From CALCNS01 sp937897315 (GTDB lineage: Bacteria; Bacillota; JAAYKD01), in assembly GCA_036744005.1 (NCBI GenBank), contig DAINOJ010000029.1, forward strand, positions 1 to 5,590: a stretch of 5,590 nt of DNA, in the 5' to 3' direction. A program made the translations under genes and the position numbers. Every line of letters starts with the position of its first letter. The stretch's first letter is position 1. The notes under the pieces are model-generated. The model was given only the letters and a program-made list of their open reading frames with translations, did not search any database and had not been told where the DNA came from. Below, one piece after another: positions 1 to 5,590 of the stretch.

Positions 1-38
1 ATTGTGATTCCTCAATAATTCAAAGTTTTTTCCTTCCG

Positions 39-78
39 CCCCGGATGCTCGCAAGAGTGTCCGGGGTCTTTATTTATT
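39..78 (+). terminator. Intrinsic terminator of the gene upstream of the window
   Basis: The arms 39-50 and 55-66 pair over 12 consecutive positions: CCCCGGA with TCCGGGG, then two G-U wobbles, then CTC with GAG. They close on the four-base loop GCAA, a GNRA tetraloop. A T-rich tail (TCTTTATTTATT, 67-78) follows on the + strand. There is no A-tract on the 5' side, so it should work in the + direction only. It most likely ends a + strand gene lying left of the window and insulates argS from it. Confidence 0.87.
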
Positions 79-118
79 GGTCAGAACGTGATGAAATTGG
101 TGACCCTTTGCTGTATTA

Positions 119-147
119 TGGACAACATTTGGCTGGCATGTTATAAT
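119..147 (+). promoter_or_regulatory. Sigma-A type promoter for argS
   Basis: TGGACA (119-124) differs from the -35 consensus at one position. It is separated by exactly 17 bases from a perfect TATAAT (142-147). Transcription should start near 154, giving a leader of about 40 bases. That is too short for a T-box riboswitch, so no tRNA-sensing control of argS is visible here. The promoter lies just after the terminator at 39-78, so argS starts its own transcription unit. Confidence 0.83.
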
Positions 148-194
148 GTATTAGTCACAGTACGCACGAACTTCCACTAGGGAGAGGATACACC

Positions 195-2114
195 ATGAAC
201 ATCAATCAACTCAAAGAATGGACTTCGCAGGCCTTGTTACAGGGCTTACAAGTAGAGATGAAGCCAGAAGAAATCTCCTGGGAGGCACCACCGAACCCCA
301 CGTTTGGTGATTTGTCGACCCCGGTTTCTTTAAAGTTGGCTAAAATACTACGACGGAAACCGTTGGACATTGCCCACGACTTGGCGGCTGCCTTACAGCC
401 ATTATTGCCCAAAGCCGTCGATGCCTTGTCGGTGACTCTACCCGGCTACGTCAATATGCAATACAACTATGCGTATTTGGCATCGCAATTGCTTCATACA
501 CAGGAAACACCGGCTCCCACTGCCGGAGTTCGTAAGGGCAAAGTCGTCATAGAGCATACCAACATTAATCCCAATAAAGCCGCTCACATTGGGCACTTAC
601 GCAACTCCTGTTTGGGCGATACCTTGGCTCGCTTGTTGCGTGCTACCGGTTATGAAGTGGAAGTGCAAAATTACATTGACGATACCGGCACCGCGGTAGC
701 TGATATTGTGGTAGGCATGGAGTTGTTGAACCCGGTATGGGACGAAAGCAAAGAGAGCTTTGACTACTTCTGCTGGGATCTTTATACCAACATCAATGAG
801 CGATATGCTGTGCAACCTGAACTGAAAGAACTGCAGCGCAAGGTTTTACACGACATCGAAATCGGCAATAACCCTACTGCTACCAAGGCTAAAGAAATTT
901 CTACACAAATTGTCGATTGTCATTTGCGCACCATGGCTCGCTTTGGTATCTTTTATGAACTGCTCACCTGGGAGAGCGATATTTTACATTTGGGGTTCTG
1001 GAAACACGCTTTTGCTCACTTAAAAAACAACGATGGCTTGGTGTACGAAACCGAAGGTCCCAATGCGGGTTGTTGGGTGGTAAAACTCGACGATGTCGAG
1101 GGGTTTAGCCAAATGGAGAACCCAGACAAAGTATTAGTTCGTTCCAATGGCACAGCTACCTATGTCGCCAAAGACATTGCATACCAAATGTGGAAATTTG
1201 GGGTGCTGGGTTTAGACTTCCAGTATCGCCCCTATGTTGTGCAACAAAACGGTGAAATGCTGGAAACGAGCGATACCTACCACGGCACCGAGCGCACCTG
1301 CTATGGTCGTGCCGATAAGGTCATCAACGTCATCGACATTCGCCAGAAATACTTGCAAGATGTGTTACGCGTCTCCTTGAATAAATTGGGCTTTACGAAA
1401 GAAGCCAACAATTCGGTGCATTTTGGATACGAAGTCGTCGCTCTTTCGGCCGCAGCCGCGAAAGAATTGGGCGTAACAGTCGACGAAGCCGATGAAAAAG
1501 GTATTTATGCCATGGCAGGCAGAAAAGGGATTGGAGTCAAAGCGGATGATTTGGTCGACCGGGTCATAGCCAAAGCCACCGAGGAAGTAGCCAAGCGTCA
1601 CCCGGAGCATACCGCTGAAGAAAACACCGCCTTGGGCGAACAAATTGCCATTGCTGCCATACGATATTATATGATTCGCTACAACATGAATTCTCTTATC
1701 GTCTTCGACTTTGCCGAGGCCTTGAATATGCAGGGGAATACCGGCCCGTATTTGCAGTATGCACATGCCAGGGCCAACAATATTTTGGAACGCGCCAAAA
1801 GCAACGGTGCTCTGCCCGAATACCGTGTACCCGAGGGTTATGCCCTTACCGACCCGGAAAAACTGCTGGTACGCCTGTTATATGAGCTACCAGAGGCAGT
1901 GGAACGAGCAGCAGAAGGTTTGGCTCCTTCTGTGATGACCGAATATGTGTATCAATTGGCATCTGCTTTTATGAGTTTCTACGAAACCACACCGGTCATG
2001 AATGCAGATACCCAAGAGTTACGTTCTTTCCGTTTGGCTTTGGTCGATTGCTACCGAGCAAAGCTGAAGGAGTCGCTAACCATCCTTGGCATTCCTGCAC
2101 CTACCCGCATGTAG
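195..2114 (+). CDS. argS: Arginyl-tRNA synthetase (class I)
   Basis: ArgRS attaches L-arginine to tRNA-Arg using ATP (EC 6.1.1.19) in the cytoplasm. The 639-residue product shows the expected domain order. An N-terminal Add-1 tRNA-recognition domain (about 1-100) includes the PNPTFGDLSTPVSLKLAK stretch at 33-50. The class I catalytic core follows, with HIGH at 131-134 in the context NPNKAAHIGHLRNS and SNGTATYVAKDIAY at 317-330. The all-alpha DALR-type anticodon-binding domain (about 515-639) begins NTGPYLQYAHAR and ends in the typical I-P-A-P-x-R-M terminus. The KMSKS loop is degenerate (AMAGRKG, 439-445) and lacks the usual second lysine. Many ArgRS enzymes share this, with a lysine just before HIGH (here K128) thought to compensate. 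The start is supported by the Shine-Dalgarno GGAGAGG at 181-187, seven bases before the ATG. The gene is complete and probably cotranscribed with the threonine dehydrogenase gene that follows. Confidence 0.98.
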   Translation: MNINQLKEWTSQALLQGLQVEMKPEEISWEAPPNPTFGDLSTPVSLKLAKILRRKPLDIAHDLAAALQPLLPKAVDALSVTLPGYVNMQYNYAYLASQLLHTQETPAPTAGVRKGKVVIEHTNINPNKAAHIGHLRNSCLGDTLARLLRATGYEVEVQNYIDDTGTAVADIVVGMELLNPVWDESKESFDYFCWDLYTNINERYAVQPELKELQRKVLHDIEIGNNPTATKAKEISTQIVDCHLRTMARFGIFYELLTWESDILHLGFWKHAFAHLKNNDGLVYETEGPNAGCWVVKLDDVEGFSQMENPDKVLVRSNGTATYVAKDIAYQMWKFGVLGLDFQYRPYVVQQNGEMLETSDTYHGTERTCYGRADKVINVIDIRQKYLQDVLRVSLNKLGFTKEANNSVHFGYEVVALSAAAAKELGVTVDEADEKGIYAMAGRKGIGVKADDLVDRVIAKATEEVAKRHPEHTAEENTALGEQIAIAAIRYYMIRYNMNSLIVFDFAEALNMQGNTGPYLQYAHARANNILERAKSNGALPEYRVPEGYALTDPEKLLVRLLYELPEAVERAAEGLAPSVMTEYVYQLASAFMSFYETTPVMNADTQELRSFRLALVDCYRAKLKESLTILGIPAPTRM

Positions 2115-2121
2115 TTCACTA

Positions 2122-2143
2122 AACTGTCCCGTAAAGGGCGGTT
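2122..2143 (+). other. Small hairpin between argS and the threonine dehydrogenase gene
   Basis: An imperfect stem pairs AACTG (2122-2126) with CGGTT (2139-2143), including one G-U pair. It continues, after a bulged T at 2127, with CCC against GGG around the loop GTAAA (2131-2135). No T-tract follows, so it is not a terminator by the usual criteria. It sits about 10 bases before the ribosome binding site of the next gene. It could affect mRNA stability or processing, or could simply be chance. Confidence 0.4.
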
Positions 2144-2167
2144 CAAATAGAAAGGGGATCAATATTC

Positions 2168-3118
2168 ATGGAAAAGAAGATTCTTGTCACCGGCTCTCTG
2201 GGCCAAATCGGTACGGAATTGGTTTTGGCAATGCGTGAGCGCTATGGCACCCAAAACATTATCGCTAGCGACTTGCACGATACCTGTCCCGATATCTTAG
2301 CAGACGGTCCTTACGAAAAAGTAGACGTCATGAATCCTCAACGCATGGCCGATGTGGTGAAGAAATACTCGGTAAACCAAATCGTGCATTTGGCTGCTCT
2401 GTTGTCGGCAGTAGCCGAAGCAAAACCTGTTTTGGCTTATCAGGTCAACTTAGGTGGTTTGTTCAATGTGTTGGAACTGGCTCGCGAAACCGGTTGCGGT
2501 GTTTTCACCCCCAGCTCCATTGCTGCTTTTGGTCCTGGCACTCCCGCCGATCACACCCCCCAAGACACCATTCAACGTCCTACCACCATGTATGGTGTGA
2601 CTAAGGTGGCCGGCGAATTGTTGTGTGACTATTACTTTAAAAAATATGGTGTTGACACCCGTGGCGTGCGTTTCCCCGGTTTAATTTCTCATGCTGTGTT
2701 ACCCGGTGGTGGAACCACAGATTACGCTGTTCACATTTACTATGAAGCCCTTCGCAAAGCAGCTTATACCAGCTACATTGCTGCCGGTACCTTCATGGAT
2801 ATGATGTATATGCCCGATGCATTGAATGCGATTATTGACCTTATGGAAGCCGATGCTTCTAAATTGGTTCACCGCAATGCATTCAATATTTCTGCTATGT
2901 CCTTTGAACCGGAAATGTTAGCTGCAGAAATTCGCAAGCACATTCCTGAATTCAAAATGGATTACAATGTGGACCCGGTTCGCCAGGCCATTGCCGATTC
3001 TTGGCCGAACAGCTTGGATGACAGCGTTGCCAGAGCCGAATGGGGATGGAATCCAAAGTATGATTTGGCCGCCATGACCACCGACATGTTGATCCAATTG
3101 AAGAAGAAGGGGATTTAG
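2168..3118 (+). CDS. L-threonine 3-dehydrogenase, short-chain (extended SDR) type
   Basis: The predicted reaction is NAD-dependent oxidation of L-threonine to 2-amino-3-oxobutyrate (EC 1.1.1.103), the first step of threonine breakdown towards glycine and acetyl-CoA. The 316-residue product is an extended short-chain dehydrogenase with an N-terminal Rossmann fold. It has the glycine motif TGSLGQIG at 8-15 and an acidic residue, D35, at the end of the second strand, which favours NAD over NADP. The probable catalytic set is S117 (SSIAAFGP), Y142 and K146 (YGVTK). Segments typical of this threonine dehydrogenase subfamily rather than of sugar epimerases are PGGGTTDYA (179-187), DMMYMPDA (211-218), AFNISAMSFEPE (238-249) and DPVRQAIADSWP (269-280). 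These closely match what I recall of animal mitochondrial TDH. The Shine-Dalgarno AGGGGA (2153-2158) is nine bases before the ATG. No promoter is visible in the 53-base gap, so argS read-through probably supplies the transcript. The usual partner, 2-amino-3-ketobutyrate CoA ligase (kbl), is not in the window. Automated annotation may call it an NAD-dependent epimerase/dehydratase. Confidence 0.92.
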   Translation: MEKKILVTGSLGQIGTELVLAMRERYGTQNIIASDLHDTCPDILADGPYEKVDVMNPQRMADVVKKYSVNQIVHLAALLSAVAEAKPVLAYQVNLGGLFNVLELARETGCGVFTPSSIAAFGPGTPADHTPQDTIQRPTTMYGVTKVAGELLCDYYFKKYGVDTRGVRFPGLISHAVLPGGGTTDYAVHIYYEALRKAAYTSYIAAGTFMDMMYMPDALNAIIDLMEADASKLVHRNAFNISAMSFEPEMLAAEIRKHIPEFKMDYNVDPVRQAIADSWPNSLDDSVARAEWGWNPKYDLAAMTTDMLIQLKKKGI

Positions 3119-3146
3119 TTCGTTTCCTTTCTATAATAGTAATTTT

Positions 3147-3195
3147 AAGGCAGTTGCAAGCAGGAGCAGACCGCTCTTTATGCAACTGCCTTTTT
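3147..3195 (+). terminator. Two-tier intrinsic terminator closing the argS-threonine dehydrogenase unit
   Basis: AAGGCAGTTGCA (3147-3158) pairs perfectly over 12 bases with TGCAACTGCCTT (3181-3192), and T-residues run on to 3195. The 22-base apical part folds again: AGGAGC (3162-3167) pairs with GCTCTT (3173-3178), with one G-U pair, around the loop AGACC. The position, 28 bases after the stop codon at 3118, fits the end of the argS unit. Confidence 0.9.
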
Positions 3196-3243
3196 CATAC
3201 CAAAAACGACACAGAAAATTCATAATTGAACGGGAAAGTACTA

Positions 3244-3272
3244 TTGCACTACAGCCTTAAATCCTGTATATT
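3244..3272 (+). promoter_or_regulatory. Sigma-A type promoter for rpoE
   Basis: TTGCAC (3244-3249) and TATATT (3267-3272) are separated by exactly 17 bases, and each differs from consensus at one or two positions. The predicted start near 3279 gives a leader of roughly 48 bases to the ATG at 3327. It also lies only about 15 bases before the alternative ATG at 3294, leaving no room for a Shine-Dalgarno site there. The promoter lies directly after the terminator at 3147-3195, so rpoE appears to be transcribed separately from the genes before it. Confidence 0.7.
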
Positions 3273-3314
3273 TGTGCAGTCGAATGATTCCTTATGTCAT
3301 CGATAATACACACT

Positions 3315-3320
3315 GAGGTG
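3315..3320 (+). promoter_or_regulatory. Ribosome binding site that decides the rpoE start
   Basis: GAGGTG lies six bases before the ATG at 3327 and is the only good Shine-Dalgarno match in the region. The in-frame ATG at 3294 is preceded by GAATGATTCCTT, which has no purine-rich anti-16S match. This supports initiation at 3327. Confidence 0.78.
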
Positions 3321-3326
3321 TTGCTA

Positions 3327-3713
3327 ATGTCAGAAAAACAACTTCACAAAAACATGAAAGAAACCGAGATTGCGTTTCATTTATTACAGGGAAACCGCAC
3401 TTTACACATTAAAGACTTGGTGCAGGAAATTCTTCAAATCAAGGGACTCCCGCCTGTCGATACCGCCCGGGCGATGGCCAGAATCTATACATCGTTAATA
3501 CAAGACACTCGTTTCTCTTTTAAAGGCAACGGTATGTGGGGATTACGTGATTGGAAAGGCGAAATGCCGCGTAAAAACGATCCGGATTTGTTGCCTTCCG
3601 AAAAGCATTATCAACCCAAAGCCGAAGACTATATTTGGGACGACGATGCCGAGGACGAAGATGAAGAGGAAAAGGAAGACGATCACGAAATTATTGAACC
3701 CCCTGAAGCGTAA
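3327..3713 (+). CDS. rpoE: DNA-directed RNA polymerase delta subunit
   Basis: Delta is an accessory RNA polymerase subunit found in Bacillota. In B. subtilis it helps release polymerase from nucleic acid, promotes recycling and tunes promoter sensitivity to initiating NTPs. The 128-residue product has the two expected parts. An N-terminal HARE-HTH winged-helix domain (about 12-77) contains ETEIAFHLLQGN and ARIYTSLIQDTRFSFKGNGMWGLRDWK. A strongly acidic, probably disordered tail has 17 Asp or Glu among residues 100-124. The tail is shorter than in B. subtilis delta, which is about 173 residues long. I chose the ATG at 3327 because of GAGGTG at 3315-3320. Starting at 3294 would add 11 residues (MSSIIHTEVLL) without a ribosome binding site. 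The name rpoE here means delta, not the extracytoplasmic sigma factor. pyrG follows with its own promoter, an arrangement common in Bacillota. No terminator separates rpoE from the pyrG leader, so rpoE transcripts may end at the pyrG attenuator. Confidence 0.92.
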   Translation: MSEKQLHKNMKETEIAFHLLQGNRTLHIKDLVQEILQIKGLPPVDTARAMARIYTSLIQDTRFSFKGNGMWGLRDWKGEMPRKNDPDLLPSEKHYQPKAEDYIWDDDAEDEDEEEKEDDHEIIEPPEA

Positions 3714-3741
3714 ATTTTTTACAAATCTACCTTTTTTTCCC

Positions 3742-3770
3742 TTGACAGAAACCTTGATAAAAGATATTAT
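3742..3770 (+). promoter_or_regulatory. Strong sigma-A promoter of the pyrG leader
   Basis: A perfect TTGACA (3742-3747), a 17-base spacer and TATTAT (3765-3770) form a near-ideal promoter. T-rich runs precede it (3714-3741). The first G run at suitable spacing is GGG at 3776-3778, followed by C. The predicted transcript therefore begins GGGCACUCU, the kind of start that allows G slippage at low CTP. Confidence 0.88.
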
Positions 3771-3775
3771 GGTAA

Positions 3776-3829
3776 GGGCACTCTACGAGCGCACAAAGAC
3801 CGGCCTTCCAGTAAGGTCGGTCTTTTTTT
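3776..3829 (+). promoter_or_regulatory. pyrG leader attenuator, predicted CTP-sensitive by reiterative transcription
   Basis: The predicted start GGGC (3776-3779) is followed within the leader by an intrinsic terminator that lies before the pyrG start codon. In B. subtilis pyrG, low CTP makes polymerase pause before the first C and add extra Gs by slippage on the template. The G-tract then pairs with a pyrimidine run in the terminator's upstream arm and prevents termination. Here the matching run would be CCUUCC (3804-3809), spanning the top of the upstream arm and the loop. A small imperfect hairpin (CTC-TAC-GAG, 3781-3789, extendable across an A-C mismatch) lies in between. The parts are seen directly; the mechanism is inferred by analogy. 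Confidence 0.75.
3795..3829 (+). terminator. Intrinsic terminator within the pyrG leader
   Basis: AAAGACCGGCCTT (3795-3807) pairs with AAGGTCGGTCTTT (3813-3825) over 13 positions with one G-U wobble. The loop is CCAGT, and a run of seven T ends at 3829. It lies 42 bases before the pyrG ATG and downstream of the pyrG promoter, so it acts as an attenuator for pyrG. It would also stop transcripts reading in from rpoE, which has no other terminator. Confidence 0.93.
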
Positions 3830-3871
3830 GTTTTATAGCCCTTATACTTTATTTTTAGAGGGGATGGCAGT

Positions 3872-5491
3872 ATGGCAAAGTTTATTTTTGTAACAGGCGG
3901 TGTGGTATCCAGTTTAGGAAAAGGCATCACCGCCGCATCGCTGGGGGCTTTATTGAAGAATCGCGGGATTCGAGTCACCATTCAGAAGTTTGATCCGTAT
4001 ATCAACATCGACCCAGGCACCATGAGTCCACATCAGCATGGCGAAGTGTTCGTGACCGATGACGGGGCAGAAACCGATTTAGACTTGGGACATTACGAGC
4101 GCTTTGTCGACGAAACCTTAAGCAAAGCCAACAACATTACCACCGGTAAAATCTATCATGCCGTTATTGAAAAAGAGCGTCGGGGGGATTATTTGGGTGG
4201 CACTGTGCAGGTCATTCCTCATATTACCAATGAAATCAAGGAACGAATTATGGCCGCGGCATCTACCAACCATGCGGATGTGGTCATTACCGAAATTGGC
4301 GGTACGGTAGGAGATATTGAAAGCTTGCCCTTTTTAGAGGCAATTCGACAGCTACGCAGTGATTTAGGTCGCGATGAGGTGGTTTATATTCACGTCACCT
4401 TATTACCATATTTAGGGAAAGCCGGCGAGTTAAAAACCAAGCCCACCCAACACAGCGTAAAAGAGCTGAGAGGTATAGGGATTCAACCCGATGTGTTAGT
4501 TTGCCGCACGGCTTACGACATCTCCCGCGATATGCGCGACAAATTGGCCTTGTTTTGCGATGTAGAAAAACGCGCCGTCATCACCTGCAAAGATATGGAT
4601 AGCATCTACGAAATTCCACGTCATTTAGCCGAGCAAGATCTAGATACCTATGTGTTGGAGCGTTTACGCCTTCCTTCCGGGGAGCTAAATCTAAGTGTTT
4701 GGGACGCCTTAACTGCTAAAATATCTTCTCCCAAAAAAGCTTGTATAGAAATTGCTCTGGTGGGAAAATATGTCTCCTTGCATGATGCCTATTTATCTGT
4801 GGTAGAATCATTAAACCATGCTGCCCTAGCCAATGACGTAAAAGTGAAGATTCGTTGGATTCAAGCCGAAGAGGTAACCGATGAGAATATCGCTGAAAAA
4901 TTAGCCGGAGTTCAGGGCATCTTGGTACCCGGTGGATTCGGTTATCGAGCCGTAGAAGGAAAGATTCGTGCAGCGGTTTATGCGATGGAGCATAAAATTC
5001 CCTATTTTGGTCTGTGCTTGGGCATGCAGGTTGCTGTCATTGGATTTGCCAGACAGGTATTGGGTTGGGATGCCAATTCTTCTGAGTTTGATGAAGAAGG
5101 TTGTAAGGTCACGCCGTATCCGGTGATTGACCTCATGCCGGAACAAAAGAAGCATACCAATAAAGGCGGAACCATGCGTTTAGGTGCATATCCTTGTCAT
5201 TTATCCGAAGGAACCATTAGTCGCAACGCTTACGCCAAGCCAGATATTCAAGAGCGCCATCGTCACAGGTACGAGTTTAACAATTCCTATAAAGAAGATT
5301 TTGTTCAAGCGGGCTTAGTGATCGCCGGGACCTCCCCCAATGGTCATTTGGTGGAAGTGGTGGAATTGCCTCAAACTCAGCACCCATGGTTTGTGGGAGT
5401 CCAGTATCATCCGGAATTCTTATCCCGTCCCAGCCGCCCACACCCACTCTTTGTTTCCTTTATAGAAGCATCTTCTAAGAATAAAGTTTAG
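3872..5491 (+). CDS. pyrG: CTP synthase (glutamine-hydrolysing)
   Basis: PyrG converts UTP to CTP using ATP and ammonia from glutamine (EC 6.3.4.2), the last step of de novo CTP synthesis, in the cytoplasm. The 539-residue product has normal length (E. coli has 545). The N-terminal amidoligase domain (about 1-265) begins KFIFVTGGVVSSLGKGI with a P-loop around K17. It contains GTMSPHQHGEVFVTDDGAETDLDLGHYERF (49-78) and ITEIGGTVGDIES (139-151), whose acidic residues D71 and E141 probably bind Mg. The C-terminal class I glutamine amidotransferase domain (about 290-535) has the oxyanion segment PGGFG (353-357), the nucleophile C382 in GLCLGMQ, and H513 and E515 in YHPE. All catalytic residues are present. 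The Shine-Dalgarno AGGGGA (3859-3864) is seven bases before the ATG. Expression is probably controlled by the leader attenuator just upstream, in response to CTP. Confidence 0.99.
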   Translation: MAKFIFVTGGVVSSLGKGITAASLGALLKNRGIRVTIQKFDPYINIDPGTMSPHQHGEVFVTDDGAETDLDLGHYERFVDETLSKANNITTGKIYHAVIEKERRGDYLGGTVQVIPHITNEIKERIMAAASTNHADVVITEIGGTVGDIESLPFLEAIRQLRSDLGRDEVVYIHVTLLPYLGKAGELKTKPTQHSVKELRGIGIQPDVLVCRTAYDISRDMRDKLALFCDVEKRAVITCKDMDSIYEIPRHLAEQDLDTYVLERLRLPSGELNLSVWDALTAKISSPKKACIEIALVGKYVSLHDAYLSVVESLNHAALANDVKVKIRWIQAEEVTDENIAEKLAGVQGILVPGGFGYRAVEGKIRAAVYAMEHKIPYFGLCLGMQVAVIGFARQVLGWDANSSEFDEEGCKVTPYPVIDLMPEQKKHTNKGGTMRLGAYPCHLSEGTISRNAYAKPDIQERHRHRYEFNNSYKEDFVQAGLVIAGTSPNGHLVEVVELPQTQHPWFVGVQYHPEFLSRPSRPHPLFVSFIEASSKNKV

Positions 5492-5525
5492 TAGCTTACC
5501 TTCAGAAAAAATTCAAGAAAAAAGC

Positions 5526-5554
5526 AGGGTAGATGCAATGATATGCTCCCTTTA
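5526..5554 (+). terminator. Weak candidate terminator after pyrG
   Basis: AGGG-AG (5526-5532, with a bulged T at 5530) can pair with CTCCCT (5546-5551) across a 13-base loop, followed only by TTAT. An A-rich stretch (5506-5523) precedes it. The stem is short and the T-tail poor, so this may not be the real end of the pyrG transcript. The rest of 5492-5590 holds no gene that I can support. Confidence 0.3.
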
Positions 5555-5590
5555 TGAGAGACAGTGAAATAAAAACCACTGTTAATCATG

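Noticed and set aside
148..194. Possible T-box or other riboswitch ahead of argS
   Set aside because: The leader after the TATAAT is only about 40 bases, with no specifier stem, T-box sequence or terminator.
206..815. Two short - strand frames (206-412 and 597-815) inside argS
   Set aside because: Both are shadows of the argS coding strand, with no initiation signals or recognisable motifs.
1365..1766. 133-codon open frame on the - strand inside argS
   Set aside because: It lies entirely antisense to a well-conserved argS region. The translation shows no recognisable domain, and there is no ribosome binding site or promoter context.
3132..3137. TATAAT just after the threonine dehydrogenase gene, a possible promoter
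   Set aside because: There is no -35 match at 16-18 bases upstream, and any transcript would run straight into the terminator at 3147-3195.
2952..3185. 77-codon - strand frame across the threonine dehydrogenase 3' end and terminator
   Set aside because: It overlaps conserved coding sequence and the terminator hairpin, and its composition (Cys, Arg, Ser rich) is typical of a spurious frame.
3547..3858. 103-codon + strand frame overlapping the rpoE 3' end and the pyrG leader
   Set aside because: It is out of frame with the clear delta tail. It runs through the pyrG promoter and terminator hairpin, and its Lys-rich product simply mirrors the acidic-codon repeat in another frame.
3864..3866. 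ATG at 3864 as an alternative pyrG start
   Set aside because: It is out of frame with pyrG and overlaps the Shine-Dalgarno sequence. The ATG at 3872 gives the conserved MAKFIFVTGG start.
3727..3981. 84-codon - strand frame covering the pyrG leader and pyrG 5' end
   Set aside because: It is antisense to the pyrG promoter, attenuator and P-loop region, all explained by the + strand features.
4901..5155. 84-codon - strand frame inside pyrG
   Set aside because: It is antisense to the glutaminase active-site region, with no start signals.

Overview
The window is an ordinary chromosomal stretch from a member of the Bacillota (Firmicutes). All four genes lie on the + strand: argS (arginyl-tRNA synthetase), an L-threonine 3-dehydrogenase of the short-chain dehydrogenase type, rpoE (the delta subunit of RNA polymerase, not sigma-E) and pyrG (CTP synthase). 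The rpoE-pyrG pair, strong purine-rich Shine-Dalgarno sites, sigma-A type promoters with 17-base spacers and U-tailed terminators all point to low-to-moderate GC Gram-positive-lineage bacteria. argS just upstream fits Clostridia or Negativicutes, but I cannot fix the genus. Nothing suggests mobile DNA: there are no transposases, integrases, tRNAs, CRISPR repeats or abrupt composition changes.

Layout: positions 1-78 carry the 3' flank and a strong terminator of a gene lying off the left edge. A near-consensus promoter (119-147) then drives argS (195-2114). The threonine dehydrogenase gene (2168-3118) follows after 53 bases with no visible promoter, so it is probably cotranscribed with argS. 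A long two-tier terminator (3147-3195) closes this unit. A new promoter (3244-3272) drives rpoE, whose best start is the ATG at 3327 rather than the more upstream ATG at 3294. rpoE has no terminator of its own. A third, very strong promoter (3742-3770) starts the pyrG leader, which contains an intrinsic terminator (3795-3829) between promoter and gene. pyrG runs from 3872 to 5491. The last 99 bases hold no gene that I can support.

The most informative non-coding element is the pyrG leader. The predicted transcript begins GGGC, and a terminator with a six-base pyrimidine run in its upstream arm and loop lies about 20 bases further on. This is the architecture of the CTP-sensitive reiterative-transcription attenuator described for Bacillus subtilis pyrG. 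It would let CTP synthase expression rise when CTP falls.

I did not find a new biological system. The genes are housekeeping functions (tRNA charging, transcription, CTP synthesis) with one amino-acid catabolic gene inserted between argS and rpoE. The findings are therefore modest: the pyrG attenuator, the placement of the threonine dehydrogenase, a hairpin ahead of its ribosome binding site, the degenerate KMSKS loop of ArgRS, and start-site and edge observations.
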